Assembly: GCA_030770425.1 (NCBI GenBank)
Contig: JASJFT010000043.1
Coordinates: forward strand, 1-64,000
Direction: 5' to 3'
DNA from: Darksidea phi
Taxonomy: Eukaryota > Ascomycota > Dothideomycetes > Pleosporales > Lentitheciaceae
Length of the DNA stretch: 64,000 nucleotides
Part shown: in pieces, positions 46,277 to 58,130 of the stretch
Numbering within the stretch: the first letter of the stretch is position 1
Layout of the letters: each line of letters begins with the position of its first letter
Position numbers and translations under genes: made by a program
The notes under the pieces: generated by a model
What the model was told of the DNA's origin: nothing
What the model saw: the letters and a program-made list of their open reading frames with translations, nothing else
Databases searched by the model: none

Positions 46277-48751
46277 GACAGGTGCGGCCGTCTACTACGG
46301 CAAGGTCCAAAAACTCCACTTGAGTGAGATTCGATGTAGGCAAGTGCTGAAAGGTTGATGGGCGTGTAATAAAAGAGCGTCTTCACAGAAGTACGGGTTT
46401 ATAAAGTCAATTGTGTGACGTCGAGCCAGGAGGGAACGCACAAAAGGCGACAATGAGGGGTGAATGAACGAACGCCCTAGGAAAGAGCTTTATCTGTCGT
46501 ATAGACAATGGAACAAAGAAAGAATGTGTTGGTAAGAAAGTACCGTGCCAGAGAATGAGTGAATAATGAGGAGGGAAAGTATGGGTTTAAAAAAAGGACG
46601 ACCAACAGGCCAAAGGGAAGGTGGTGAGGGGTGTGTGCCTCGTCAGCAAATCAGTCCGTCGAAGATCCTGGGGCGTATGGTCCGCTCATGAAAAGTGCCT
46701 GGTCCGTAACGACGCAATTTCCGCCGTTGGCATAGACGGTCGCTGCCATGCGGCCATTCAAAGCGGCGCATTGCGTCCCCTGTTTCGTCGCTTGATTGCC
46801 CTGCGTGGTGGAGCGCGGCCTTCATTCTCTGCTGGCCGTGTTTCATGAAACAGAAGTGGAGACTAGCGGTGTCAGAATCGGGCCCGTCAAGCTGGCGGCC
46901 TATAAGCGGGGCGAGGGACCTGGCGTTGCCAGCTATCTCCGGCAGCGGATGCACACGGCGCAAGCCACACAAGCCCTGCATTTCGATGGCATTGCCGCTG
47001 GTGCGCTGAGGCTGTGCCTCGGGGGTGAGAACGCGCGGGCAAAGTGTGGCCACCGTGCGGACCAACGGTTACACCGACCTGTACGCATCCTCGCTATCGC
47101 CTTGTTGATGTCTTAGACGGCTGTGGCGTAATGCTTCGCTGCTATGATCGCGATGCGCGGACCGATGCAGCTCTCAATCTCTTCGCGAGTGGGTCGCAGA
47201 CGTGATATCGCGCTTGTGAAGATGAAGATCTCGACAGACACATGGAGACTGTGATGTAATGATCCGCGCTCCCTGAAGATCCCGCTGAAGAAGAGCCCCT
47301 GACGAGTGCGTGCTGGTCCTGTTGTTGCGAGCTGAGGTGATGCTTGCAAGTGAGGGTGCAGAGTGGCACGGCGGCTAAGGCGCGCGTTATTCTCCCGCTG
47401 CCTTCCGGATGGAGCGAACAAGGCGAAGAATGTTGGCGGAAGCTTACTCCCCGCCCTCGCAGCGCCCCCTCATCTCGCATCTCAACCTCGATATCAGGCG
47501 GTTAATCTGGAGAGCCAACATGTTTTGTCTCAGCGTTCCTTCTCTCGTCTAAAGTTAGCAGCCCAAATCACCAACACACCCAACTTCCGCTCGGTGACAT
47601 ACTAAAGGAACAACGTGTTCACTGGGAGATTCTCCTTCCGCAAGGCTGCAAGAGCAGCCCAAGCCCCGTTTCAAGGCCTGGCTCAGTGTCCGTTGACTAT
47701 TTCTCCGATTCGCCTGAAGGCCTCGTGGAGTAGGCATTGTGCAACAACGGTTTATGCCGTTTTCGCGCTGCTCCGATGGTGAATTGCCCATCGGAATTGC
47801 TCAAGCTACTGCAACGGGTGCGAATCGACGTGTTGTTATTTACAAAGCCGAAAGCACGTCGAGTCCAAAGTCCGATGGCGACGGACTTCGCGGCTAGTGC
47901 ACAGGGCGCGCTCGTCTCACCCCTGCCATCGCACGTGGACTTCGCCCAGTGCCGTCAATTGCACACGCACGAAACTGTTCACTATCAGTCATGGCCCAAC
48001 GTAGATGAGCATGCAGCAAAAGCGTCTCGCCGCCATCGTCAGGGCTATCTCAGTGTCGCACATGGAGGCCGAGGTATGCTACCGCTCCTTCACCCGGGCT
48101 AGTATCAACAAACCACAGCGCGAACGAACGGCCAGGGACCGCGACCTCTGCAGTTCAAGTGTATGGAGTCACCTCCAGTCATCATCCGAAGACACGAACA
48201 TTAAGGAGAAAGACGAGCGACGTACCGGTCAAGCCAGGGCAGGCGGCACGCAAGCCGTTCGGACGACTACCCCATATCTGTTAGTGGCATGAGTTCGCTG
48301 CAACAGTGGTGAGGGTCGGTTGATGTCGAGTTCGCAGTATCAGATCTTTTCAGTCATGAGCTGGAGTCGCCAACTGGTGCCACCTCGAGGGGGCTCCATC
48401 CGACACCCAGGCCGCGTCTGCGGGGTAGTATCCCGGGGCTTTTGCATCTCGGGCGAGCATCATACAATGTAAGAAAGTATCGTACTCACTTCGTACTGCC
48501 AGGGAAAGGGGACCATGACGGGTAGCGAGTATCGTGTTGGCGGGCTGAGAAGGGAGAGTCTGTCGCTCTACTGAAGATGCAAGAACAGCCGAACTCTGCT
48601 TAGTCATCTCACCTCTCGCGCCGACTCCTTAGCCAGACATCTCAAGCCTCGCATACACATACAGCAAACCTCGCAATAGGATCAAGAATTGGAAACTACC
48701 TAGGGAAGCCCACATAAACCCGATGCAGCCACAGCCAAACCAGGTGTAGTC
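46277..48751. other. Long intergenic stretch, nothing recognised
   Basis: The first 350 bp are the GH16 promoter. The rest holds overlapping frames on both strands at 46621-47116, 47113-47480, 47363-47791, 47737-48292 and 48350-48607, none with a motif, signal peptide or plausible splice extension. No repeats shared with other parts of the window were noticed. A missed lineage-specific gene cannot be excluded. Confidence 0.45.
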
Positions 48752-49936
48752 TCATGGCCCTAAAACATCCCACTCGTCATCGCTCTGGTCACCAGTTTCC
48801 CGCTCTATCGCCTCGTTTTCCAGCCTCAATTCTTCGAACAAGAACGCTGCATGTGCCTCCTCAATCTGCGTCTTCAATGTTGCAGCTGTAGCTCGATCGG
48901 TCACCTGCATTCTCAGCGCCATCATCATGCAGTCGTTAAGCGCACTGGAGTATTTCGGCGTCGGCCGCTTCCTTCGCATGTCCCATTCATGCTTGTCTGA
49001 GACCACGTTGATTGGCAAGGGTCTTCGTGGCGTCTTCGAGGCCCAGAAGCTGTTCTTCATGATGACATTCCAATGCGAGGGGAGCGCCGGGGCCTTGTTT
49101 TCTTTCTTTGCGAGTCTCTCGGTGAGCTCAGGATCTACGACTGGCGGAAAACCATGGGATAGTTCGTGGATGACGCAGCCAACAGCCCAAACATCGCCCG
49201 CTGGTGTCGCTTCTCGCTCTTCCCAGGTCTGTTCCGGTGGCCAGAGAACGGTAGTGCCCCAGGTCCCGTGCATCTTTGCATTAAACGGATCGTAGAACGC
49301 TGACAACCCAAAATCGCCAAGCTTGATTACGAGACTAGAAGAATCGTCCTTCTGCCCGAGTGTAGAGATGAGGACGTTTTCAATCTTGATATCGCGGTGG
49401 ACCACAGGCCGCCAGAAATCTGAATCCGTCGGATTTGCGCAACCGATTCCTTCGTGCAAGAATGCGATTGCTGAAGCTAGCTGACTGAATATCGCCCACA
49501 TAAGCGCCTCGGAGAAGACGCCCTTGTTCCGCTCGTACATCCGCTTCTGAAGGTCGAACAGGTCGCCCACCGGACAATACTCGAAGAAGATGCAGTCGCC
49601 GCGCGGCGTAGATTGTTTCGGAAGATATGCGAAGCAGTGAACGATCGATGAGTGGGATGGCAGCGATTTTAAAATCTCGACCTCAGGTGGTAGCTTCTTC
49701 CTCGGCTTGATAACCTTCACTGCCATGACGAACCCCGAGGGCGTATGTGACCAAGCTTCGACGAAGCCTTCGGAGCCACCACCGATCTTTTGACACCGCG
49801 TGTGCTGATGTGGGAACGCTGCTGCGGGATTGATACTAGGAGGGAGGCGCACAGCGGGTTTGGTGGACTGCATCTCGACGTCGTGGCGCAACCAGTCGTG
49901 GCGGCGGGAATGTGGGAGGTGCAGACCGCATACCAT
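48752..49936 (-). CDS. Serine/threonine protein kinase
   Basis: This is a single-exon gene of 394 aa. An ATG at 49936 is used; a second at 49873 would remove 21 residues and is also possible. Kinase motifs appear in order: glycine loop IGGGSEG, VAIK-type MAVKVIK, catalytic loop HRDIKIEN, metal site GDFGLS, an APE-like PPEQ, and DVWAVGC. All catalytic residues (Lys, Asp of HRD, Asn, Asp of DFG) are present, so it should be active. The C-terminus is short, acidic and Glu-rich (ENEAIERETGDQSDDEW). It resembles fungal NEK/NIMA-like or related kinases of unclear role rather than a MAP kinase or cyclin-dependent kinase. It is divergent from the RING gene at 50320 across about 380 bp. Confidence 0.88.
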   Translation of the reverse strand: MVCGLHLPHSRRHDWLRHDVEMQSTKPAVRLPPSINPAAAFPHQHTRCQKIGGGSEGFVEAWSHTPSGFVMAVKVIKPRKKLPPEVEILKSLPSHSSIVHCFAYLPKQSTPRGDCIFFEYCPVGDLFDLQKRMYERNKGVFSEALMWAIFSQLASAIAFLHEGIGCANPTDSDFWRPVVHRDIKIENVLISTLGQKDDSSSLVIKLGDFGLSAFYDPFNAKMHGTWGTTVLWPPEQTWEEREATPAGDVWAVGCVIHELSHGFPPVVDPELTERLAKKENKAPALPSHWNVIMKNSFWASKTPRRPLPINVVSDKHEWDMRRKRPTPKYSSALNDCMMMALRMQVTDRATAATLKTQIEEAHAAFLFEELRLENEAIERETGDQSDDEWDVLGP

Positions 49937-50319
49937 GTTGTTCGACGTAGAGAAAAGCGAGCAGCATCAGCGGTCTCGCGAATTTACTTGCGTGTCTCAC
50001 GAAGGCGAAGAGGATATTAGCTGCGGTAGATGGAGCCTTTCACAGTGGCCATTGCAAAGGCGTTACGAGGGGTCGATGCGCCGTCCCCGCTAGCGATATC
50101 GGTGAATGCCAACTATATTTATTGCGTGCCGACGGCGCGATATAAGCTCCGTTCACGATAGTCGCAAGCTCACGATTGTTTTGTTGGAGTGAATGCATGC
50201 ATTTGGTGAACGCTTGTAGCCACCTCGGCCATTGATTGGCCGGAGCACGCGCCACTGACCCGTACAAATATCTTTCGCTTCGTGTCGACGTCGCATCCTC
50301 CGCAACACCGACTCCAAAT

Positions 50320-51126
50320 ATGGCGCCAACACCTGATCTCTGGAAGCTGCCAGCAGCCTTGCGGACGTATAATGTCAAGTATATTCCCTCGATCTCTGCA
50401 ACAACAAGCCAAGAGTGCTTCGTATGCTATCGCAGGTTCGGCGAAAAGGATGACCCGGACGATCCGCGTGAGCTAGCGTGCGAACCAGTTGAACTTCAGC
50501 CCTGCAGACATATCATCGGGAGCGAATGCTTTAGAAAAGTACTCGGGATGGGGATGGATACTTGTCAGCTCTGCCGCACGGAGATCAGCATTACAACGGA
50601 TCCTGTTCCTAGGTGGCTTCAGTATATGACCAGCTCGAAATGGTTTACTATTCAAGTCGACGTTGCTCGCAGATTGTTACCCCAGCTCGGCAGCACTGGC
50701 CAGCGATTCGACGATTTGTGTGAGCGCATTTTCCGTGGCAGCCTAAGTCTTCCGGCCGCCTGCACGCTCTGGTGCCACTGTATGCTCTCCCCAGTCGCGA
50801 GCTTGGTCAACCTATCTCTAATCGCGTGTCTGATGCAAATCATATGCTTTCCCTTCGTATGGCTCGAGGGCGGAAACGTACGGTTTGAAGTCATCATTCT
50901 CATTGTGGGCATGGTCTTCACAGTTGTATCAGCCATTACCCGTGTTTGGCCGGCTCACTTAGGGCACAATGGAGTCCTCGTTGGCCTGAGTTTGAGATTA
51001 ACCACGATTGTTATGGGATGGAAGGGCTTTATAGCTCTACTTTTCACCCACTGCTGCGTCTACGCATTGGTCTCCGCGATGCTCATCGGATATGGCGTCT
51101 TCTTACCGTCGGAGCCCGGGCGATAG
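50320..51126 (+). CDS. Membrane protein with RING-like zinc finger
   Basis: This is a single-exon gene of 268 aa. The start is the ATG at 50320; the upstream extension of the frame has no other ATG. Residues about 33-90 carry a RING-like pattern: CFVCYRRF, then PCRHIIGSEC, then CQLCRTEI, giving Cys pairs with Cys-x-His in between, as in E3 ubiquitin ligases. The C-terminal half has about four hydrophobic segments (ASLVNLSLIACLMQIICF, EVIILIVGMVFTVVSAI and two more), so the finger would face the cytosol from a membrane. The substrate and organelle are unknown. A broken paralogue follows 530 bp downstream, so the locus probably arose by tandem duplication. RING ligand spacing is slightly atypical, and ligase activity is inferred only from the motif. 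Confidence 0.75.
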   Translation: MAPTPDLWKLPAALRTYNVKYIPSISATTSQECFVCYRRFGEKDDPDDPRELACEPVELQPCRHIIGSECFRKVLGMGMDTCQLCRTEISITTDPVPRWLQYMTSSKWFTIQVDVARRLLPQLGSTGQRFDDLCERIFRGSLSLPAACTLWCHCMLSPVASLVNLSLIACLMQIICFPFVWLEGGNVRFEVIILIVGMVFTVVSAITRVWPAHLGHNGVLVGLSLRLTTIVMGWKGFIALLFTHCCVYALVSAMLIGYGVFLPSEPGR

Positions 51127-51656
51127 TGTCCTTCACTTCATAAGCAACACACTCTAAAGGCTCATTCGACCTTTAAGACACGAAACGATGGTGATTGGGC
51201 CTCCTGGACCTCCGAGTGCGATGGAAGCACGAGAATGCGCATGTGCAAATGCGAAACTTCAATGTCGGAGCGATGACTCGCTATATCGGGAAGGAGGGGC
51301 ATAGTTCGTAATACGGACGTTTAACTAGTTCCCTGCACGAGGATTAAAAAAAGCATCGTGCATTGAACAACTATGTGTCTCTCGCTCAGCCGAGATATCT
51401 ATGCGAACTGTCCCTATTAGCTTCTACTCACTTCTACTGTATAACAAGCTGTCTCCATTTGCTCCATTCTTCCACTGTCTAACAAACTACCTCACTCCGA
51501 CAGATACAAAAATTTGCAACGCCTTGCTAATCCTAACATTTTCCATCAAATCCTCTCTCCCATCCCTTCTCCTCCGTCGACAGGTTGCCACACCAAAAGA
51601 AAGCACTACTCTCGCTGCAGGAGCAGTTGCCGCGAGCGTTTCTCCAACGAGACGAA

Positions 51657-52351
51657 ATGGGTCGATCAATCATACTCCATGAGCTTCCTCGTTATCTAGA
51701 CATCTACAACGTCCGCAAACCCACCGAACCCGTTCCATCATCCCAAGACCTCTACGTCATCTGTCGCAGCACTTTCGTCACAGTCGACCGCCCAGAGAAC
51801 GTTAACGAAATTCACCACGCCGTTAACAACCCAGAACAGATTATCCAGAAGCCCTGCGATGCGCTCCAACTACGCTACAGCCACTACATCGGCAGCGATT
51901 GTTTCCAAAAGCTGCAGGCAATCACGTTGCGATGGCCTGCTCGTTCTGTCATGCTAGAACACCTTACAAGACTATCGTCCCGCGGTCGTTGGAGAAGTTA
52001 GCGGGATGCCCCATTTTCAACATGCAGTGTTAAGCCGCAGGAAACATAGCGATGCAGCAGGACTTGGACCAGGAATTCCCTCGGCCGGGCAACGCGTTGA
52101 AGTACGGCGCGATGAATACTAGACTAGCATATGCTCTATGGACACACTACATGCGCGTTCCGCTTATTATCGTACGAGATATCACGTTAATCCTCTTCGG
52201 CACCTACGCCCTCTCCTGGACTTTCAACTACTTTCTCTCCGTTCCTTGCTTCCATTTCTGGTTTACAAATCGCCTCGTTCAGCATAATACTGCTTCAACA
52301 CACATAATTTTGCTTTGGTGCTTGGTACTGCTGTTGCAATGGCTGGGCTAG
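51657..52351 (+). pseudogene. Frameshifted, degenerate paralogue of the RING membrane protein
   Basis: The ATG at 51657 opens a frame that parallels the gene at 50320: LPRYLDIYNV, then QDLYVICRSTF, then SHYIGSDCFQKL (matching HIIGSECFRKV). One zinc-ligand Cys of the parent (in PCRH) is Tyr here, and the first Cys is also missing. After FQKLQ at about 51920 the matching sequence (ACSFCHAR, equivalent to TCQLCRT) is in another frame. A third piece at 52052-52351 carries the membrane segments (LIIVRDITLILFGTYALSW). One or more indels, or a very unusual intron, would be needed to join them. It is probably inactive as a ligase even if expressed. Confidence 0.6.
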
Positions 52352-53246
52352 AGGTTCACGCTTTCTTTCTGGAGGAACTTAGGGAAATCGTTCTATGCAG
52401 TGGCCCTTGGATGCGGTTTCCGTGCTGCTGGGTGTACGGGCTGTTATGCTGTTCTTGGGACGGCAGGGCGTTGTGATTCTGTAAGCTATGAATGTGGTGG
52501 TGTTTGGGGTATTAGTTGCGGGGTTGATTTTGTGTGGAATGTGAAGGAGAGGGTGTATTGGTAGGGCCGGTATGGTGTGCTTGATGGTGATGTAGGTAAT
52601 ATGTCCTGGTAACAGACTGATAACTGAGCAAATATTGGAGTTTCAAAGGAACAAACGTCTAGTAACTTGGTCATTAATGCTATGATGTCGATATTTTGGA
52701 AGCTTCAAAGCACGTTATCATTGCATTCTGTATCATTGTATTGAAGAGTGTTTTGAATGTCTATAGCCTTCTGTCCTAGTATTCAAAATGCAGACAAGCG
52801 AACATATACAGTCACACGGAACCAAACATGGATTGATCTACAGCATTAATCACCTGTTTACAAATACGGAGTGCAAACTAGCTTGATAGGAGAAGATGCA
52901 AATTCTCAAAAGAGATGCTGTGTTGGAGAATGCTTCTAGTGTTGCTACTTAGTAACATTCACGATCTATAGATATATCGTCGACAAATTCTCTCGACAAC
53001 CTCAGTGCAAGTCGCGATGCAACCAAAGTGCTGGTGAATAATCACCAATAAGTCACTAGTATGCAAACGGCAGGATGGACTTGCGTTGACAAGTTGGTGC
53101 TTTGGCCGCGGAGGCTAACCCTATACAACCTAGCCCGCCCTTTCGGGAAAGTACCTGACGTCACCTGTTTGAAACTGTCGCCGACTCTTCGAACGCATCA
53201 TTTCTCAACCATATAATTTACCTCTGACATTTGCAGCTTTGTCCTC
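52352..53246. other. Intergenic, nothing recognised
   Basis: No frame with a motif was found. The sequence becomes AT-rich around 52680-53050. The last 200 bp are the likely promoter of the transporter at 53247. Confidence 0.5.
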
Positions 53247-54526
53247 ATGAGCGGACACACTACGCGCCTCGGTCGGCCACTCCATCACCGCCGCAATGAA
53301 CGCCCAGACCCCAAGCTTCCCATCAGCAAACGGCTGGATCACTTCACCTGGTCATGGTTTGAATGCACAATGTCAACGGGCGCGCTCGCAACCCTCCTCG
53401 GCCAGCAACCTTACTCGTTTGCCGGCCTCAAAACCATTGGCGCCATCTTCTTTATATTTGATTGCCTACTTTTCCTTGTGTGTTGTGGGTGCATCACCTA
53501 TCGATTCATGCGCAATCGCAATGCCCTGAGCAGAAGTTTGCACCATCCACACGAGAGCTTTTACTTTGGCACGTTCTGGGTCAGTATCGCGTTACTTTTG
53601 TACTGCGTGCAGCAATATGGTGTTCCCGCCGCTGGCCCATGGCTTACCAGAGCGCTCGAGACATCGTTCTGGACGTATGCGGGATGCGTGTTTTTGGTAG
53701 CAGTATTCCAATACCACGTTATCTTCGACCAAGAGAATCTATCTGTCTCAGAAGCGATGCCATCCTGGATCCTGCCTATGTATCCATTCCTTATCCTCGG
53801 ACCGTTGGCGGCTGTGCTAGTGCAGAGTCAGCCACAGACGAGTGCGGTGCCGATCATGCTTGGCGGCCTTTGTTTTCAGGGCTTGGGGTGGTGTGTTGCG
53901 TTCATCATGTACACAATGTATATGACCAGATTGATGGGCAGTGAATTCCCAGAGCCAAGCAAAAAGCCGGGAATGTACGTGGCTGTTGGACCCGCTGGTA
54001 CGTCCAACACGCCTCTTCATCACCTTTGCGGTATTGATCAAATATAGCATACACCGCAAACACGCTTGTGGCGCTAGGTGTTCAAGCACCTAAAGTGTTA
54101 CCGCCCGACTTTCTCGGCCTGACGTCTGCCCTAGCGGGCGACATCTGGAAAGCTATTGGTGTGCCCGCGGGCATCTTGATCTGGCTCCTGGCATTCTGGT
54201 TCAGCGCTCTATCTACGGTATCGGTGCTCTCTACTTACCGACAGATGCACTTTTCACTGAACTGGTGGGCGTTCATCTTTCCTAATGCCGGTCTCATAAT
54301 TGCCTCGATTCAGATCGCGGACGCGCTCGACAGCGATGGTATCAAGATTGTTTGTTCGGCAATGACAGCCTTGCTCGTTGCTGTTTGGGTCGTCATGGCG
54401 GTCATGAACGGGAGAGCTGTGCTGAAGGGTGATGTGCTTTGGCCTGGGATGGACGAAGATCTGGAGGATGCCGAGGGACATGAACACGACGAGGAGCAAG
54501 GGGACGGGCAAGTTCGTTTGCCATGA
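53247..54526 (+). CDS. TDT-family transporter (C4-dicarboxylate/malate or sulfite type)
   Basis: Exons are 53247-53997 and 54048-54526 (409 aa), with a 50-bp phase-1 intron; splicing gives VGPAAYTANTLVAL. The protein begins with a soluble N-terminus and then FTWSWFECTMSTGALATLLG, the first membrane helix with the family's conserved start. About ten hydrophobic segments follow, including FYFGTFWVSIALLLYCVQQY and the conserved PMYPFLILGPLAAVL and LCFQGLGWCVAFIMYTMYM. The family includes Mae1-type malate importers and Ssu1-type sulfite exporters. Sequence alone here does not distinguish them. The acidic C-terminal tail (EDLEDAEGHEHDEEQ) is cytosolic. The ATG at 53247 is the first in frame. Confidence 0.88.
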
Positions 54527-56199
54527 TAGCACGATAAGCTATAATATGTCGTGTCACCGCTAAGGCGAGTGTCATGAACGAAAATTTCCATAGGCGCCGA
54601 GATGTAGAGTTTTTCCTTTACCCCTCAGGCCATGAGGACCATGGGAGCAGCGACGAGTGCAAGATGAAGTCGCCTACATTTAGCGAATCCACAACCTTCA
54701 TATGTTAAATTACAGTTGATTGCTGCATCCTTCTTCCGTTTGAAACATTTAACACAGCGAAGTCAATTGATCATTACCATGGTACACACTTGAAGCTCAA
54801 ACTAGACCAGAAAAGTAGTGTTGGTAGACTTTGTGAGTAAGTTCGTACCTTTGCACCTTCTGTTTCCACCAGACTATGTACAAATAGCCGGCATTGTACA
54901 GCGAATACTTTTACCGATACATACAACATTGCGTAAGCTGGGAATCAAAAAATACGTTGAGGGGCGGGCTCGCTCGTGGGCAAAGAATTAAAAGGGAAAA
55001 CGCAAAGTACTGTTCGATGTGAAAGAAGCTGAACGAACGCGTTTGCCACATTGGAAGGATGATGGTTGAGCTACGCGTCCAGAGGGGAGAACACTGTGTT
55101 TGAAACATGTAATCTCCAATAGGACTGGACCAATCTGTGACTTTTTCTACAGTCGACCCTTCAGGCTGCATGTGCAATGCCCGTCTTTGAACGAAGGTGT
55201 ACCTCCCATACCGATATGCCTTCACATATCCTCACAATTAGCATCATATATTGGGTTTATTCAAAAAATTATAGTGAACTAGCAATGTTGCTAGATTCAT
55301 CATAGCACAACACCACATTCATGACTCAGTTCAACCTTCAAAGCATTTTACGAAAAATTCAGCGGTTGCGAATCTTAAATTAGAATACCAGAGTGTCTGT
55401 CCTATGAAGATTTTGCTGGTATCAACCCAGAATACTATGACTATAGAAACCTCTATTTATATTATTATGGAACCAGTGTGATTCCGGTGTATCATATAGA
55501 GCGATAAGTTGACAAGATGCTGGGCGCATAGCGTGCTCTAGAATAGCGTGAAGTACACGAAGGAGGCGAAATTTGGAGAAGTTCTGGTAGCCATGTGAAC
55601 GAGCGGTAGACGTGACGATGCAAAATCGGGTTGTCGAGGACTCTGGCGTATGAAGCTCCAGGTTAGGTTTCAGCTAAAGCTCAAGACCAGGATCAACTTA
55701 CTTTACAGGTATATATGACGCTATAGCCAAGAGCAACATCCCTGGGAAACAGTCTGCTACTTCTTCACCTTGCGTGATAGTGCCCAATTCGCCTTCCCCA
55801 CCAATGGTATTCATGCGGCTCGTGTAAATTTATACATTTATAGATCGTTCATGTTGCGGTGCTATGCCACTATGTTGAATTATTCCATCTTTCAATTCAT
55901 GGTCCCAGCACGTATTGTCGGAGGTGATCTATTTTGTAACCTTCAATAAGGAGAATTTGTGACATGGGGTGGCATTCAACGATGCCCTGCCACGCCAGTG
56001 TACACATATAAATCCACCACCACACTCTATTGCGCGAAGTATTCTTATAGTTTACTAGCTACTCAATTACTCTACAATAACTGCTGTTTTACTCCCCGGA
56101 GACGGGGAATCGACCATTCGCAAATAACGAACCACCACAAAGTGTGCTCCCAACACCATATACATATCCATTCCCCTACCACGAACAATACCAGCAACT
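54527..56199. other. Intergenic, nothing recognised
   Basis: The minus-strand frame at 54911-55225 and a few short plus-strand frames lack motifs. The sequence is AT-rich, with no repeat shared elsewhere. The right end is the leader of the small gene at 56200. Confidence 0.5.
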
Positions 56200-56400
56200 A
56201 TGCCCGCCAAAATCGTAGCAACTAAGGACGGCCGCTGCCACAGCTGTGGCTGGTACTACAACGCAAACTCGTGGATCATCCAGAATGGCAAGATAGTCTG
56301 CCCGACAAAGACATGCACGTACAAATACATCGGCGCATACCCCTGGGAACCAGCGCCAGTGCCGGAGCTAGAGTCCACGCCGAAGCGCAACACGAAATGA
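56200..56400 (+). CDS. Small zinc-ribbon-like protein (66 aa)
   Basis: The ATG at 56200 gives 66 residues. CHSCGWYYN (residues 13-21) and VCPTKTCTYK (about 33-42) form two Cys pairs, one CxxC and one CxxxxC, about 17 residues apart. The C-terminus is Pro-rich and then basic. It has no signal peptide. It may be a stand-alone metal-binding module, and it is the first of three neighbouring plus-strand genes with Cys modules (57054 and 58787 are the others), though its Cys spacing is different from theirs. The function is unknown. Confidence 0.55.
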   Translation: MPAKIVATKDGRCHSCGWYYNANSWIIQNGKIVCPTKTCTYKYIGAYPWEPAPVPELESTPKRNTK

Positions 56401-57053
56401 TGGAACATCTGTTTTTGGTGGGTGATCGAAATGATCCTTGAACCGAGCAACTGAGCACTGTCCTGTTTAGACGTCTATAGTCTTTTTATGGATAGCATCA
56501 TTTGAATGACCTGACGCGTCGTATTTGACTGTATCGTGCTACACATGTTTAATAGTATATCTATCATGGGTCAGCTTAGCTCTTTTAGCTACTCCCATCA
56601 TCTGATTCCATTCATGTATATATAGTTGCACGCTCTTTGACCCATTTATCACTCTTTCCTACTTTAGATAGTAACATAAATCTGCTCTTGCCTTCGGTAC
56701 AGTCGTGTTCAAGTTACAATGATTGAATAAGGAACAGCTCGGGTTTCTCTAGGGAATTAAGCTCGGCCGTTTTCATGCAGTGATTGCGGTGGGAAACTGA
56801 GTGCGTCTTACCTTCAGGGGCTGCGCGTTATGGTGGGCCTATCCTATACACAGAAACTACGACCGCATGCTCCTCCCCCTGGTAGGGGTGACAGGCCTTC
56901 CCCGAACATCAAGAGCGACTTTGGCCCACCGTCACATACCCTCACCGACTTTTCACTCTCACGCACCTATGCCTCTTCCTTCGCTCTCACAATTCTTAGT
57001 TGGTTTCCACTTGTATATTTGCGTAATATCACGAGCCGCTATTCTCACTCGCC
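56401..57053. other. Intergenic, nothing recognised
   Basis: Short frames at 56801-57096 overlap the start of the next gene in other frames. No motif or repeat was seen. Confidence 0.4.
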
Positions 57054-58130
57054 ATGGAAACGAATGGCAATGACCTACCGCCCACTGGAGCTATAATATC
57101 CCCAACAAAGCGCAAGCTTTCTTATCGGCCGGCAGCACCGCGTCCTGAGAAAAGCCCACGCAAAGACGTGCCAGCAAAAAGCGCAAGCATCCTCAAGCCG
57201 GATGCGCAAAACCAGCCGGAAAACGTCCTGTCACATACCGAGGACGGGGATTCGCAGCGCGCAACCACCTTGTCGCTGCAGAGAGATTCGCTTGCAATGG
57301 CATTACCAAAATCCACGCGGGCGGGCTTTGAAAATCTATCCAACCCCAAATTCGGTGAATTGCCCTCAACGTTCGCGATGGAGACGAGCACTGACCCGAT
57401 AGGCGAAACTGGCTATGACCCTCCTTATCCGGCCTTCAATTGGGCCTTCCTGCCCGATACTGAAAGGGAAAAGGCTATTTTCGAGTGCAGGTCAGCCTAC
57501 CTTGTCGAAAGTACGTCGCAGCCTGAACCGTCCTTTACGTCGGCCTATCCAATTGCCGACAAAGGGGCTAGCGCAGCCAAGTGTAAAGAAAAGGCAGAGA
57601 GTTCCGGCGTATATCGCCCGGAGACCTCCCTCTTTGCCTCGCAGTATATACCGAGCACTGAGGCCGAACTAAAGTATAAGAAGCGTCCCCAGCGCCGGAC
57701 CTCCTTCTCAGACCCGCCGGCGAGGACGCCGCCACCGCCGAAGACGCCGCCCTACCCTACGCGCGCCGACGCCCCTCCGGCTACGCTTCCCGCTCTCGGT
57801 TCGCTCGCAACGTATGGTCACGCGACGGTCCAATACACGCCTAAAGCCAGCCTTCCACCAGTAGGAGGCCCGGACTATAGTAGCATGCCAAAGAGTGAAT
57901 GGCAGCTCTGGAGAAGGTGCTGTGCCTGCAAGACCGTTTACTTTACAGGAATAGAGACTGAGTGGCATTGCCCTGGCTGTGGGCATAGTGCGTGGGGGTG
58001 TGGAGGATGTAGCTGGGCGGCAGATTTTGGCTATGCACCAGTGTATTCTTATGGAGCAGGAGACGTGGGCAAGGGAGGAAGACTGAAGGCTGGTGATACC
58101 GCACGTAAGCGCGAACCGCCAGAAAATTAA
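57054..58130 (+). CDS. Disordered protein with C-terminal zinc-ribbon-like module
   Basis: This is a single-exon gene of 358 aa with an ATG at 57054. The first 280 residues are low-complexity and charged (for example RPAAPRPEKSPRKD), with a Pro-rich run RTPPPPKTPPYPTRAD near 225-240. The C-terminal module is RRCCACKTVYFTG, then EWHCPGCGHSAWGCGGCSW, giving three CxxC-type pairs plus a His in HS. A similar CxxC...CPxxCxHS..C..C pattern is common in fungal proteins of unknown role. No signal peptide or membrane segment is present. The layout resembles regulatory proteins that use a zinc ribbon for protein or nucleic-acid contact, but no specific function is supported. Confidence 0.65.
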   Translation: METNGNDLPPTGAIISPTKRKLSYRPAAPRPEKSPRKDVPAKSASILKPDAQNQPENVLSHTEDGDSQRATTLSLQRDSLAMALPKSTRAGFENLSNPKFGELPSTFAMETSTDPIGETGYDPPYPAFNWAFLPDTEREKAIFECRSAYLVESTSQPEPSFTSAYPIADKGASAAKCKEKAESSGVYRPETSLFASQYIPSTEAELKYKKRPQRRTSFSDPPARTPPPPKTPPYPTRADAPPATLPALGSLATYGHATVQYTPKASLPPVGGPDYSSMPKSEWQLWRRCCACKTVYFTGIETEWHCPGCGHSAWGCGGCSWAADFGYAPVYSYGAGDVGKGGRLKAGDTARKREPPEN

